Shown here: positions 22,890 through 31,873 of the stretch, in pieces
How positions within the stretch are numbered: position 1 is the first letter of the stretch
Layout of the letters: each line of letters begins with the position of its first letter
NCBI GenBank assembly: GCA_021804565.1
Contig: JAJZHK010000026.1
Location: 1-40,732 of the forward strand
From: Pseudomonadota bacterium
GTDB lineage: Bacteria; Pseudomonadota; Gammaproteobacteria; Pseudomonadales; Moraxellaceae
Direction of reading: 5' to 3'
Length of the DNA stretch: 40,732 bases
The notes under the pieces: generated by a model
Seen by the model: the letters and a program-made list of their open reading frames with translations, nothing else
Databases searched by the model: none
What the model was told of the DNA's origin: nothing
Translations under genes and position numbers: made by a program

Positions 22890-24509
22890 ATGGGTGCGGA
22901 TGGTGACGTGGCATGGCAGGAGAAGTACGCGCAACTGCAGGAACGTAGCAATACCCGCCAGGCCCTCTTGCGTCGTGGCTTGGTCTGCGTCAGTTTGGCG
23001 GTTGACAATATCGACCCGGGACTGGAACAGGGACTCAAGCGGCTGCGCCAGCTTTTGCGCGGTGAATGGGCCAGCGAGGAGCTGGCCGTGATGGTCGACG
23101 CCATGGAAGCCACCGTCAGGCAGCTCGACGAGCATCGCCAGCAGGATCGCACTTCGCGGGGTGAGCTCATGCAGCAGCTCATCAGCCAGCTGCAGCGCCT
23201 GCAACCCGAGCGCGACCAGCAAAAACGCCTGGAGGCCCTGCTGAAAAAGAGCGCCGCCGGGGTGGCCGATTTTCAGCCCTTGCTGGGCGAATTCATTGCC
23301 ATCTTTGCCGATGTCCTGGAGAAAATCAGCCATGCCGGCAGCGCGCCTTCGAAGCGGCGCGGGCTTCTCGGTCGCCTGTTCGGGCATGAACAGACGCCGC
23401 CGAGCCTGGCGATGGACGCCGCTGAGGCGGACCCGGTGGCTATGCCGGTGCCGGGATTTCAGCAGCAGGCCTGGCAAGAGGCGCGCCTGCGTATCGCCGA
23501 GGTCCTCATGGGCATGCTCGAGCAGGTGCGTGAGCAGCAGGGCGAACGGGTCGACAGCCTCAGCCAACGCTGGGCTCAGGTGCAAGAGCCGCAGGCGGTG
23601 GCGGAGCTCATCGACGAGTCCCTGAACCTGCATCAGGGTCTGGTGCTGGCGCGCACCCGCGAGACCGAGGATTTTTTATTGCACATGCAGCGTCGTTTGC
23701 TCGATGTGCACAAGTTTCTCTTGCAGCAAGGCCAGCAACAGGCCCAGGAGCGTCAGGCTCAGGAGGCGCTGGGCCGCTCCGTCGGTGACGAGATCAGTGC
23801 CCTGCGTCATCACGCCGCTGAAGCGCGCAGCCTCGATCAGTTGCAGGCGAGCATCGAGGCGCGCCTGGAAGGCATCGTCGGTCTCGTCGACGCTTACCGG
23901 GAACAGTCGGTGGGGCGTGCCCGCAGCCTGCATACCGAGGTGCAGGAGCTGGAGAACAAGCTCAAGCGCCTGGAAGGCGAAAGCCGGCATTTGCGCGAGG
24001 TGGTGCGCCAGGAGCATCACCGCGCCACCCATGATGCCCTGACCGGACTGGCCAATCGCCAGGCTTATGAAGAACGTGCGCAGATGGAGTTCGGGCGCTG
24101 GAAGCGTTATGGGCATCCGCTGAGCGTCCTCGTGGTCGACGTCGATCGCTTCAAGGCTGTCAATGACCAATACGGACACTTGGCCGGTGATAAGGTCCTT
24201 CGGCTGGTGGCGCAAAGCCTGCAGAAAGCCGTGCGTGAGGCGGATTTTCTGGCCCGCTACGGCGGCGAAGAGTTCGTCGTGATCCTGCCGCAGACGGCGC
24301 TTGATGGCGCCATCCTCGTCGCCGAAAAGCTGCGTAGCGAAGTGGCCGCCAGTCCTTTTCACTTCTCCGGGCAGCCGGTGCCGATCACCTGCTCCATCGG
24401 CGTCAGCGAGTTGCGTTCCGGCGATGAATGGGAGGCGCTCGTCGAACGTGCCGATCAGGCGCTCCTGCGCGCCAAGCGTGAGGGACGCAATCGTGTGCTT
24501 GCCGACTGA
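22890..24509 (+). CDS. Diguanylate cyclase, DgcH-like
   Basis: Predicted c-di-GMP synthase. 539 residues: a long helical/coiled-coil N-terminus (~1-370, two blocks split by a Pro-rich loop near 165-190) and a C-terminal GGDEF domain (~375-539). The active site is RYGGEEF (458-462) with RxxD at 449-452, the expected distance for product inhibition. The DALTGLANR, VDVDRFKAVND and SIGVSE motifs are intact. No membrane helix or known sensor domain is apparent. AGGAG upstream supports ATG 22890. Position after the dsbA/endo-exonuclease pair matches Pseudomonas PA5487, which is why I compare it with DgcH. Confidence 0.93.
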   Translation: MGADGDVAWQEKYAQLQERSNTRQALLRRGLVCVSLAVDNIDPGLEQGLKRLRQLLRGEWASEELAVMVDAMEATVRQLDEHRQQDRTSRGELMQQLISQLQRLQPERDQQKRLEALLKKSAAGVADFQPLLGEFIAIFADVLEKISHAGSAPSKRRGLLGRLFGHEQTPPSLAMDAAEADPVAMPVPGFQQQAWQEARLRIAEVLMGMLEQVREQQGERVDSLSQRWAQVQEPQAVAELIDESLNLHQGLVLARTRETEDFLLHMQRRLLDVHKFLLQQGQQQAQERQAQEALGRSVGDEISALRHHAAEARSLDQLQASIEARLEGIVGLVDAYREQSVGRARSLHTEVQELENKLKRLEGESRHLREVVRQEHHRATHDALTGLANRQAYEERAQMEFGRWKRYGHPLSVLVVDVDRFKAVNDQYGHLAGDKVLRLVAQSLQKAVREADFLARYGGEEFVVILPQTALDGAILVAEKLRSEVAASPFHFSGQPVPITCSIGVSELRSGDEWEALVERADQALLRAKREGRNRVLAD

Positions 24510-24534
24510 CGCTCCCGTCCGAATTTGCTAGAAT
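24506..24534 (+). promoter_or_regulatory. Promoter of gpmI
   Basis: CTGACG (24506-24511), 17-bp spacer, TAGAAT (24529-24534) preceded by TGC, an extended -10. The leader to ATG 24561 would be about 20 bases. Confidence 0.5.
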
Positions 24535-24560
24535 CACGTTTTTGTGCGAGGAATCCCCCC

Positions 24561-26090
24561 ATGCCGCAGCCCGTGCAACCGGTCGTCCTGTTGATCCTCG
24601 ATGGTTGGGGGTATAGCCCTGATGAGCGATACAATGCCATCGCCCAGGCGCAGGCACCGACGTGGCGGCAGCTGTGGCAGGAGCGGCCGCACACCCTGAT
24701 TTCCGGCTCGGGTCTGGATGTCGGCTTGCCGCGTGGGCAGATGGGCAACTCCGAGGTGGGGCACACCCATCTGGGGGCGGGCCGTGTCGTCTACCAGGAC
24801 CTGACCCGCATCAGCAAGGCCGTCGAGGACGGCAGTTTCGCCAGCAACCCTGTGCTCAATGCCGCGATCGATGCTGCACGGGAAGCGACCGGCCGGCTGC
24901 ATGTCTTCGGCTTGCTCTCCGATGGTGGCGTGCACAGCCATATTGAACACATCGAGGCCATGATCAAGCTCGCCGCCCAGCGTGGCGTCAGCGAAATCCT
25001 GGTGCATGCCTTTCTTGATGGCCGGGATACGCCGCCGCGTTCAGCGGCGCAATACTTGCAACAGCTGCAGGCGATGCTGCCGGCCGCAGCCAGGGTGGCC
25101 AGCCTGTGCGGTCGCTACTACGCGATGGACAGGGACCATAACTGGTCGCGCCTGCAAAGTGCCTGGGACCTGCTCGTCGAAGGCCGGGCGGCCTATCACG
25201 CCGCGACCGCCCATCAAGGGCTCGAGCAGGCCTACGCCCGCGGCGAGAATGACGAGTTTGTGCAGGCGACACGTATCGGGGCACCTTGCCGTATCGAGGA
25301 CGGTGATGTCGTCGTCTTCATGAACTTTCGTGCTGACCGCGCCCGGCAGCTCAGCCACGCTTTCCTCGACGAGCAGCTGCCCGGCCTCGTAAGGCCGCGC
25401 ATCCCGCGTTTGGCGCAGTTCGTGCAGCTCACCGAGTACGCCCAGGATATCCATGCCCCGGTGGCTTTCGCGCCGCAGTCCTTGCACCGCGTCCTGGGCG
25501 AGTATTGGGCGGAGCTCGGTCTGCATCAGCTGCGTATAGCTGAAACTGAGAAATACGCCCACGTCACCTTCTTTTTCAACGGCGGCCGCGAGCAGGCTTT
25601 TGCCGGCGAGGACCGTGAGCTGATCCCTTCCCCCAAGGTGGCGACCTTCGACCTCAAGCCGGAGATGGCGGTCTATGAGATCACCGATCGCCTGCTCGCC
25701 GCCATCGCCTCGGCGCGCTATGACGCCATCATCTGCAATTTCGCCAATGGTGACCAGGTCGGCCATACCGGCAATATGGCGGCAGCCATCCAGGCGGTGG
25801 AAGCGGTCGATCGCTGCCTGGCGCGTCTGGTCGCGGCCGTGCAGGCGGCAGGTGTGGAGATGATCGTCACCGCCGACCATGGCAATGTCGAGTGCATGCT
25901 TGATGAGCAGGCGCAGCAGCCCCTGACCGCGCATACCACCAATCCGGTCCCCCTGGTCTACATTGGGTCACGTTCCGTACGCATGCATGAAGGCGGCAAC
26001 CTGGCCGATGTGGCACCGACGCTCTTGCGTCTGATGGGCTTGCCGGTACCGGATGAAATGACCGGCCGGCCCTTGCTCGAGCTGGTCTGA
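24561..26090 (+). CDS. gpmI: 2,3-bisphosphoglycerate-independent phosphoglycerate mutase
   Basis: Interconverts 3- and 2-phosphoglycerate in glycolysis/gluconeogenesis, Mn-dependent. 509 residues, normal length. LLILDGWG (metal Asp14), GQMGNSEVGH with phosphoserine S64, DGRDTPP, NFRADRARQ, ADHGNVE and TAHTTNPVP are all intact. GAGGA at 24548-24552 sets ATG 24561; in-frame sequence upstream is not coding. First gene of a gpmI-envC-ctpA run, as in Pseudomonas. Confidence 0.98.
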   Translation: MPQPVQPVVLLILDGWGYSPDERYNAIAQAQAPTWRQLWQERPHTLISGSGLDVGLPRGQMGNSEVGHTHLGAGRVVYQDLTRISKAVEDGSFASNPVLNAAIDAAREATGRLHVFGLLSDGGVHSHIEHIEAMIKLAAQRGVSEILVHAFLDGRDTPPRSAAQYLQQLQAMLPAAARVASLCGRYYAMDRDHNWSRLQSAWDLLVEGRAAYHAATAHQGLEQAYARGENDEFVQATRIGAPCRIEDGDVVVFMNFRADRARQLSHAFLDEQLPGLVRPRIPRLAQFVQLTEYAQDIHAPVAFAPQSLHRVLGEYWAELGLHQLRIAETEKYAHVTFFFNGGREQAFAGEDRELIPSPKVATFDLKPEMAVYEITDRLLAAIASARYDAIICNFANGDQVGHTGNMAAAIQAVEAVDRCLARLVAAVQAAGVEMIVTADHGNVECMLDEQAQQPLTAHTTNPVPLVYIGSRSVRMHEGGNLADVAPTLLRLMGLPVPDEMTGRPLLELV

Positions 26091-26094
26091 CGTG

Positions 26095-27234
26095 ATGTAT
26101 AAGCCAGGGCTGGCAGTTCTTTTGGGTTTGCTGGTCATGAGCGCAGATGCGCGACCGTCCAGCAATGTCAGCTCGCATTTGAATGCCGTGCGCAAGCAGA
26201 TCGCCAGGGTCGAAGCGCACCAGCGCCTGACCGAGAGCGAGCGTCAGCAGCAGGAGCATGCCCTCGAGCAGTCTGAGCGCGACATCGGTCGTCTGGTCGA
26301 GCAGACGCGTGCTCTCGATGCCCAGGCAGCCACGCTCAACGCCCAGTTGCAGGTGCTGGAAAAACGTCAGGTGCAGCTGCAGCAGGAAGACGCCGCCCAG
26401 ACCCAGGCTTTGATTCGCGAAGACCGGCTGGTCTGGCAGAACGTCCGCCATGACTATTTTCGCCTGCTGCTCAATCAGCAGCATCCGGAGAAGCTGGCGC
26501 GGGTCCTGCGTGATTTTCGTGTGCTCAATGATGATCGCGATATTCGTCTGCAGAGTCTGCGCCGTAATGTCGCTGAACTGCTACAAAGCCGTCAGCAGGC
26601 CGAGCAGGAGCGTGATCGCCTGCGCGCCTTGCAGCAAGGTCTGCAGCAGCGACACGAGGCCTTGGCGCAGGCGAAAAAGCACCGGCAAAAGGCGCTCAGC
26701 CTGCTGCGCCGACAGGAACAGTCGGATGCCCAGAAGCTGCAGCGTCTGCAGGAAAGCGAGCATCGCCTGAGTGATCTGCTGCTGCGCTTGAGCCGTCCCG
26801 CTGCGGTCACGCCGCATGCCCCCGCATCGCCGACGCAGCCGCTACCACGGCCGGGAGCATCGGGCAGCTGTCCGCTGCCGGCCAGTGGGGCTTTGCGCAA
26901 TGAATTTGCCAGTGAGCGTATGGGTGGTTTGCGTTGGAATGGCGTGGTCATCGCCGCCCCCAGTGGTGCCCCGGTCAGGGCCGTCGCTGCCGGCCACGTG
27001 GTGTACGCCGCCTATGTGCGTGGCTATGGTCTGCTCATCATCGTCGACCATGGCCAGGGCCTGCTCAGCATCTATGGGCAAAACCGTAGTCTGCTCAAGC
27101 ATGCCGGGGACAGTGTGCAAGCCGGTGATGAGATCGCCGAAGCCGGTGATACCGGAGAAGCCAGCGCCCAGGGTGTCTATTTTGAGGTGCGCCGGCATGG
27201 GCATCCGGAAGATCCATCGCATTGGTGCCATTGA
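26095..27234 (+). CDS. envC: EnvC-like murein hydrolase activator (degenerate M23/LytM domain)
   Basis: Periplasmic activator of N-acetylmuramyl-L-alanine amidases during cell separation. 379 residues: signal peptide (~1-19, ending ADA), long Gln/Arg/Leu-rich coiled coil (~25-230), a Pro-rich linker and a C-terminal LytM domain (~260-378). The LytM zinc residues are missing (GLRWNGVVIAAP in place of H...D; VYFEVRRHG in place of HxH), exactly as in EnvC, whose domain is non-catalytic. A GTG one codon earlier (26092) is possible; neither has a clear ribosome-binding site and coupling to gpmI is likely, only a few bases upstream. Confidence 0.9.
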   Translation: MYKPGLAVLLGLLVMSADARPSSNVSSHLNAVRKQIARVEAHQRLTESERQQQEHALEQSERDIGRLVEQTRALDAQAATLNAQLQVLEKRQVQLQQEDAAQTQALIREDRLVWQNVRHDYFRLLLNQQHPEKLARVLRDFRVLNDDRDIRLQSLRRNVAELLQSRQQAEQERDRLRALQQGLQQRHEALAQAKKHRQKALSLLRRQEQSDAQKLQRLQESEHRLSDLLLRLSRPAAVTPHAPASPTQPLPRPGASGSCPLPASGALRNEFASERMGGLRWNGVVIAAPSGAPVRAVAAGHVVYAAYVRGYGLLIIVDHGQGLLSIYGQNRSLLKHAGDSVQAGDEIAEAGDTGEASAQGVYFEVRRHGHPEDPSHWCH

Positions 27235-27282
27235 GCCATGAAGACCCGCTACCAGGTCTCGTCAGTCAGGGAGAATTCGTCG

Positions 27283-28602
27283 ATGCGTCTGTTGATCTGT
27301 GCCATAAGCCTCGTTCTGGCCGCCCCCCTGTGGGCCGATCCCGCGGCACCGACCGCCGCCCCGGCGCCGCAGGCACCAGTTGCCCAGGCCGCCCCCAGCG
27401 CGCCCATGGATGTCGAAGATCTGCGCATGTTCGTCGAGATCATGGATCAGATCCGCTCCTCCTATGTCGAGCCGGTGCAGGACCATACGCTGTGGGTGGA
27501 CGCGGTGCGCGGTATGCTGGAGTCGCTCGATCCGCACTCCGAGTATCTCGATCGCAACGACTATCGTGCCTTGCGCGATGACACCAGCGGCGCTTTTGAT
27601 GGTGTCGGACTCGAGCTCAATATGGAAAATGACCAGCTCAAGGTGGTGGCGCCTATCGATGGCTCACCGGCGCAAAAGGCCGGCATCAAGGCCGGTGATC
27701 TGATCGTCAAGCTGAATGGTCAGTTGGTCCACGGGCAAAGCATGCAGGCCCTGATCGCGCAGATGAACGGCGCCCCCGGCAGCCGTATCAGCGTGACCAT
27801 ACAGCGCGGTAATGGTCCGCTGCAGGACATTGTCATGCAGCGCGCCCATATCTCGGTCAGCGCCGTGCAGGGCAGTTGGATCGCCCCGGGCGTGGCGCTC
27901 TTGCGCATCAGCATGTTCACCGAGCATACCGGCCAGGATCTCGAGGAGCAGACCCGCAAGCTGCGCGCCAGCGGCGAGATCAAAGGGGTCGTGCTCGATC
28001 TGCGCAACAATCCTGGGGGGGTGCTGACCGGCGCGGTGGCGGTCGCCGACGACTTTCTCGATCAGGGCACCATCGTCAGCACGCGTGGGCGCATCAAGGA
28101 TGCCGATCAGACCTTCGTGGCGACCCCTGGGCAGTTGTTCAGGGATGTGCCGGTGGTGGTGCTGATCAATGGCGGGACGGCCTCGGCAGCGGAGATCGTC
28201 GCTGGCTGTCTGCAAGACCAGCATCGGGCGCTGCTGCTCGGTACGACCAGCTTTGGCAAGGGCTCGGTGCAGTCGGTATTACCTTTGCGCGGTGGGCGCG
28301 GCATCAAGCTGACCACGGCACGTTACTACACGCCAAGTGGTCGCTCCATCCAGGCCCACGGCATCAATCCCGATCTGGTGGTGCACCAGGCCGAGGTCAA
28401 GGTCAGCGATGACAGTGCCCTGTTCTACCATGAGTCTGACCTGGCCGGACATCTGGGCAATCAGCAGGCCGCGCGTGACAGCAGCCCTGCCGGCGACCAT
28501 GACGAACTGCTGGCGCATGACTTTCAGCTCTACCAGGCTTTGAGCATCCTGCGTGCGCAAGTGCTCATGCATCCAGCCGCATCGTCAAGCCCTGCGCGCT
28601 GA
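27283..28602 (+). CDS. ctpA: C-terminal processing peptidase, S41 family
   Basis: Periplasmic PDZ serine protease. 439 residues: signal peptide (~1-18, ending WA), an Ala/Pro-rich linker, helical region with [12 protein letters not shown] domain (~105-175, [25 protein letters not shown]), and the S41 core with catalytic S301 in GGTASAAEI and K326 in SFGKGSVQ, 25 residues apart as expected. An earlier in-frame ATG (27238) exists, but AGGGAGA at 27268-27274 fits ATG 27283. In Pseudomonas such proteases trim peptidoglycan hydrolases, which suits the envC neighbour. The last 38 bp overlap hisF on the other strand. Confidence 0.95.
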   Translation: MRLLICAISLVLAAPLWADPAAPTAAPAPQAPVAQAAPSAPMDVEDLRMFVEIMDQIRSSYVEPVQDHTLWVDAVRGMLESLDPHSEYLDRNDYRALRDDTSGAFDGVGLELNMENDQLKVVAPIDGSPAQKAGIKAGDLIVKLNGQLVHGQSMQALIAQMNGAPGSRISVTIQRGNGPLQDIVMQRAHISVSAVQGSWIAPGVALLRISMFTEHTGQDLEEQTRKLRASGEIKGVVLDLRNNPGGVLTGAVAVADDFLDQGTIVSTRGRIKDADQTFVATPGQLFRDVPVVVLINGGTASAAEIVAGCLQDQHRALLLGTTSFGKGSVQSVLPLRGGRGIKLTTARYYTPSGRSIQAHGINPDLVVHQAEVKVSDDSALFYHESDLAGHLGNQQAARDSSPAGDHDELLAHDFQLYQALSILRAQVLMHPAASSSPAR

Positions 28603-29332
28603 GAAAGCGCTTGGCTTCGCCGATGCTGTACTGGCCAAAATGAAAGATGCTGGCGGCGAGGACGGCATCGGCGCCGCCTTCGGTGAGGCCGGCGGCAAGG
28701 TGCTCGAGGCTGCCGACGCCGCCTGAGGCGATCACCGGGACCTGCACGGCATCACTGACGGCACGGGTCAGCGCCAGGTCGTAGCCGGCGCGGGTGCCGT
28801 CGGCGTCCATGCTGGTCAGCAGCACTTCGCCGGCGCCGTCTTCGGTCATGCGCACCGCCCAGGCCACAGCGTCGATGCCGGTGCTGCGGCGACCGCCATG
28901 GGTAAAGATCTCCCAGCGTCCGGGTGCGACCTGCTTGGCGTCGACGGCGATGACCAGACACTGGGCGCCGAAGTGGTCGGCCGCGGCTTTGACGAAATCC
29001 GGGTTGGCGATGGCGGCCGAATTGATGCTGACCTTGTCGGCACCGGCGTTGAGCAAGGCGCGTATATCGGCCATGCTGCGTATGCCGCCGCCCACCGTCA
29101 GCGGCACAAAAACCTCACTGGCCATGCGACGCACGGTCTCGAGGGTGGTGTCGCGTCCTTCGTGGCTGGCGGTGATGTCGAGGAAGGTGATCTCGTCCGC
29201 GCCTTCGGCGTCATAACGGCGTGCCACCTCGACCGGGTCGCCGGCGTCACGGATGTCAACGAACTTGACGCCTTTCACCACCCGCCCTTTGTCGACGTCG
29301 AGGCAGGGGATGATGCGCTTGGCCAGACTCAT
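28565..29332 (-). CDS. hisF: Imidazole glycerol phosphate synthase, cyclase subunit
   Basis: With HisH converts PRFAR and ammonia to IGP and AICAR. 255 residues, (beta/alpha)8 barrel; catalytic D12 (PCLDVDKGR) and D131 (VIAVDAKQ) present, phosphate loops GGGIRS and ASGGVGS intact. Four-base overlap with hisA; 38-bp convergent overlap with ctpA. Last gene of the minus-strand his run. Confidence 0.98.
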   Translation of the reverse strand: MSLAKRIIPCLDVDKGRVVKGVKFVDIRDAGDPVEVARRYDAEGADEITFLDITASHEGRDTTLETVRRMASEVFVPLTVGGGIRSMADIRALLNAGADKVSINSAAIANPDFVKAAADHFGAQCLVIAVDAKQVAPGRWEIFTHGGRRSTGIDAVAWAVRMTEDGAGEVLLTSMDADGTRAGYDLALTRAVSDAVQVPVIASGGVGSLEHLAAGLTEGGADAVLAASIFHFGQYSIGEAKRFLSAQGLTMRLDA

Positions 29333-30060
29333 GGCTGATCTGCCAGATTTTGGGCGGCACGCAGATCGAGCTGTCCTTCGTACAGGGCTCGTCCGCTGAT
29401 TGCGCCGATGATGCCGGCATGACGGACCTGACGCAGCGCCTCGATGTCAGCAAGCTGGCTGATACCGCCGGAGGCGATCACCGGCAAACCGCTGTCACGG
29501 GCGAGGTCGGCGGTCGCCTGGACATTGACGCCCTGCATCATGCCGTCGCGGCTGATGTCGGTGTAGATGATGGCGGCGATCCCGGCGGCGCGGAAACGGC
29601 GAGCCAGATCGAGCGCAGGGGTCTGGCTGAGCTCGGCCCAGCCTTCGGTGGCAACCAGGCCATCCCGTGCATCGATACCGACGATGATGCGTCCCGGATG
29701 ACGGGTGCAGGCGGCTTCAACCAGTTCAGGCTGACGCAGGGCCGCCGTGCCGAGGATGACCCACTGCACCCCGGCCTGCAGATAGCGGTCGATGCAGGCC
29801 ATGTCACGTATGCCGCCACCGATCTGCAGCGGCAGCTGAGGATGTGCCTGATGGATGGCATGGACCACCTCGGCGTGTATCGGGGTGCCGGCGAAAGCGC
29901 CGTTGAGGTCGACCAGGTGCAGGCGTCGGGCGCCTTGCTCTACCCAGTGGCTGGCCATGGCCACCGGGTCATTGGAAAAAACGGTGTCCTCTTCCATGCG
30001 TCCTTGGCGCAAACGTACGCAGCGCCCATCCTTGAGGTCTATGGCGGGAATGATCAGCAT
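29329..30060 (-). CDS. hisA: ProFAR isomerase
   Basis: Isomerises ProFAR to PRFAR, feeding HisHF. 243 residues, barrel fold related to HisF. Catalytic D8 (PAIDLKDGR) and D130 (VGIDARDG) present, with the expected GGGIRD and ASGGIS phosphate loops. Starts 19 bp after hisH; overlaps hisF by four bases. Confidence 0.98.
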   Translation of the reverse strand: MLIIPAIDLKDGRCVRLRQGRMEEDTVFSNDPVAMASHWVEQGARRLHLVDLNGAFAGTPIHAEVVHAIHQAHPQLPLQIGGGIRDMACIDRYLQAGVQWVILGTAALRQPELVEAACTRHPGRIIVGIDARDGLVATEGWAELSQTPALDLARRFRAAGIAAIIYTDISRDGMMQGVNVQATADLARDSGLPVIASGGISQLADIEALRQVRHAGIIGAISGRALYEGQLDLRAAQNLADQP

Positions 30061-30079
30061 GGCATCTTCTCGGGTGGTC

Positions 30080-30712
30080 TCAGGGGCGCCAGTTCAGGAA
30101 GTTGCGTAGCAGAGTCAGACCGGCACGCTGACTCTTCTCGGGGTGAAACTGTACGGCAAAGACGGCGCCTTCACCCAGGGCTGCACAAAAACGCAGGCCG
30201 TAGTCGCTATAGGCCTGGCAGAGCTCGGCGTGCTCCGGCTGGCAGTAGTAGCTGTGCACGAAATAGAAGCGACTGCCATCGGCGATACCTTGCCAGAGGG
30301 GGTGCTCGCCCTGCTGCCAGACTTCGTTCCAGCCCATATGCGGTATTTTCAGGCGCTGGCCGTTTTCCTGCAGTTCATGACCAAAAAAGCGCACCTGGCC
30401 CGGGTAGATGGCCAGGCCATCGACGCCTTCGTTTTCTTGCGAGTGGCTGAGCAGGGCCTGCATGCCGACACAGATGCCGAGCAGGGGCTTGTGCCCGATC
30501 AGTTCACGGACGAGGACGTCGATGCCGCCGTCGCGCATGGCTTGCATGCATTCACGCATGGCGCCCTGACCGGGCAGAACGATACGATCTGCCCGGGCGA
30601 TGAGCGCTGGATCGCGGGTGATATCGACGTGGCTGGCGCCGACATGCTCGAGGGCTTTGGCCACCGAGTGCAGATTGCCCATGCCGTAATCGAGCAAAGC
30701 GACACGGCTCAT
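30080..30712 (-). CDS. hisH: Imidazole glycerol phosphate synthase, glutamine amidotransferase subunit
   Basis: Class I glutaminase that supplies ammonia to HisF. 210 residues. Triad C81 (LLGICVGMQ), H190 and E192 (FHPEKS); oxyanion segment PGQGAM. Overlaps hisB by four bases (ATG 30712 with the hisB stop). Confidence 0.98.
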   Translation of the reverse strand: MSRVALLDYGMGNLHSVAKALEHVGASHVDITRDPALIARADRIVLPGQGAMRECMQAMRDGGIDVLVRELIGHKPLLGICVGMQALLSHSQENEGVDGLAIYPGQVRFFGHELQENGQRLKIPHMGWNEVWQQGEHPLWQGIADGSRFYFVHSYYCQPEHAELCQAYSDYGLRFCAALGEGAVFAVQFHPEKSQRAGLTLLRNFLNWRP

Positions 30713-31302
30713 AGGCTGCCCTTGGTCGAAGGCATGACACCGCTCATACGCGGGTCGGGCTCTATCGCCATGCGCAAGGCACGGGCGAAGGCCTTGAACA
30801 CCGATTCAATCTGGTGGTGGGCATTGAGACCACGCAGGTTGTCGATGTGCAGGGTGAGCTGGGCGTGGTTGACCAGGCCTTGAAAAAATTCGCGGAAAAG
30901 GTCGACATCGAACTGGCCGATGCGCGCCCGGGTGAAGTCGATATGGTAGAACAGCCCCGGCCGTCCCGAGAGGTCAACGACGACGCGCGACATGGCCTCG
31001 TCGAGAGGGACGTAGGCATGGCCATAGCGACGCAGTCCTTTTTTGTCAGCGAGGGCAGCAGCGAGCGCCTGACCGAGCACGATGCCACAGTCTTCGGCGC
31101 TGTGATGGTCATCGACGCTGAGGTCGCCGTCGCAGTGCAAACTGATATCGATCAGGCCATGACGGACGATCTGCTCGATCATATGATCAAGAAAGGGCAT
31201 CCCGGTGTGCAGATCGGCCTTGCCGCTGCCGTCGAGATGGATCTCAGCCCGTATACGGGTCTCCTGCGTGTTTCTGACGATACTCGCCGATCGTTCGCTC
31301 AT
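30709..31302 (-). CDS. hisB: Imidazoleglycerol-phosphate dehydratase
   Basis: Mn-dependent dehydration of IGP to imidazole-acetol phosphate. 197 residues, monofunctional (no phosphatase domain), as in Pseudomonas. Metal motifs [15 protein letters not shown] and [17 protein letters not shown] intact. AAGGAC seven bases before ATG 31302; first gene of hisBHAF. Confidence 0.98.
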   Translation of the reverse strand: MSERSASIVRNTQETRIRAEIHLDGSGKADLHTGMPFLDHMIEQIVRHGLIDISLHCDGDLSVDDHHSAEDCGIVLGQALAAALADKKGLRRYGHAYVPLDEAMSRVVVDLSGRPGLFYHIDFTRARIGQFDVDLFREFFQGLVNHAQLTLHIDNLRGLNAHHQIESVFKAFARALRMAIEPDPRMSGVMPSTKGSL

Positions 31303-31329
31303 GATAGTCCTTCAGGCTGTCAGGCCAAC

Positions 31330-31335
31330 ATTATA
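31330..31335 (-). promoter_or_regulatory. -10 box of the hisBHAF operon
   Basis: Minus-strand TATAAT, a perfect -10, 28 bp before the hisB start codon. No good -35 at 16-18 bp, which may mean an activator is used. Confidence 0.45.
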
Positions 31336-31345
31336 CCCTTGCCGA

Positions 31346-31369
31346 TGCAGGCGTGGTGAAAAGCCTGCA
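31346..31369. promoter_or_regulatory. Dyad in the divergent his / PanZ-like promoter region
   Basis: TGCAGGC (31346-31352), 10 bp, GCCTGCA (31363-31369), perfect. It sits between the his -10 and the plus-strand -10 (TATACT, 31378-31383) and covers the plus-strand -35 candidate GTGAAA (31356-31361), so it could be an operator. Confidence 0.45.
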
Positions 31370-31383
31370 CAGATCATTATACT
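31356..31383 (+). promoter_or_regulatory. Promoter for the PanZ-like gene and sensor kinase
   Basis: GTGAAA (four of six to consensus), 16-bp spacer, TATACT (31378-31383), about 24 bases of leader to ATG 31413. Confidence 0.45.
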
Positions 31384-31412
31384 GGGGGCATCTTCATCAT
31401 GGAGTCGTGGTC

Positions 31413-31838
31413 ATGCCCGTAGAGATCGAAGTCTATCAAAAGGAGTTGCCTGCGGAGATCGTCGAAGATCTACAGCGCATCTACATCGACACCCCCGGCT
31501 ATGCCGATGCCCAGCTCGTCCTTGACGATCTGCAGAGCCGGCTGGCGCAGGGCGATCGCTACTATGCCGGGCGCTTCAACGGTCATTACATCTGTGGCGC
31601 CCTGGTCAGCAGCGAAGGCAGCGACCGGCGCATGCGCTATTTGGCGGTGCATCCGGCCACCCGCGGACGTGGCGTCGCCGAGCGTCTGGTGGACGCCATA
31701 CGCCAGCAGGAGCTGGAACGTGGCCCGGGTTACCTGCTGACCGGATTTAATGTCGATGATGAGCAACTGGCGACTATACTCAAGGCGATGGGCTTTATCC
31801 CGCATGGCGAGGCGCGGGTTTATCGTTGCCAGCTCTAG
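31413..31838 (+). CDS. GNAT-family protein, PanZ-like
   Basis: 141 residues. The layout EIVEDLQRIYIDTP, a YYAGRFN segment, LAVHPATRGRGVAERLVDAI (acetyl-CoA loop RGRGVA, 84-89) and a terminal MGF.P resembles PanZ, the acetyl-CoA sensor that triggers PanD self-cleavage and limits pantothenate synthesis. The C-terminal acceptor side is not diagnostic, so an ordinary N-acetyltransferase remains possible. GGAG eight bases before ATG 31413; in-frame upstream sequence (from 31353) is the promoter region. The kinase gene follows after 35 bp on the same strand. Confidence 0.75.
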   Translation: MPVEIEVYQKELPAEIVEDLQRIYIDTPGYADAQLVLDDLQSRLAQGDRYYAGRFNGHYICGALVSSEGSDRRMRYLAVHPATRGRGVAERLVDAIRQQELERGPGYLLTGFNVDDEQLATILKAMGFIPHGEARVYRCQL

Positions 31839-31873
31839 GGAGCAGGGCCGCTGATCGGCAAGGAGAGGGGCAG

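Noticed and set aside
26880..27234. Active M23 peptidase
   Set aside because: The zinc-binding residues are absent; the pattern is that of the non-catalytic EnvC activator.
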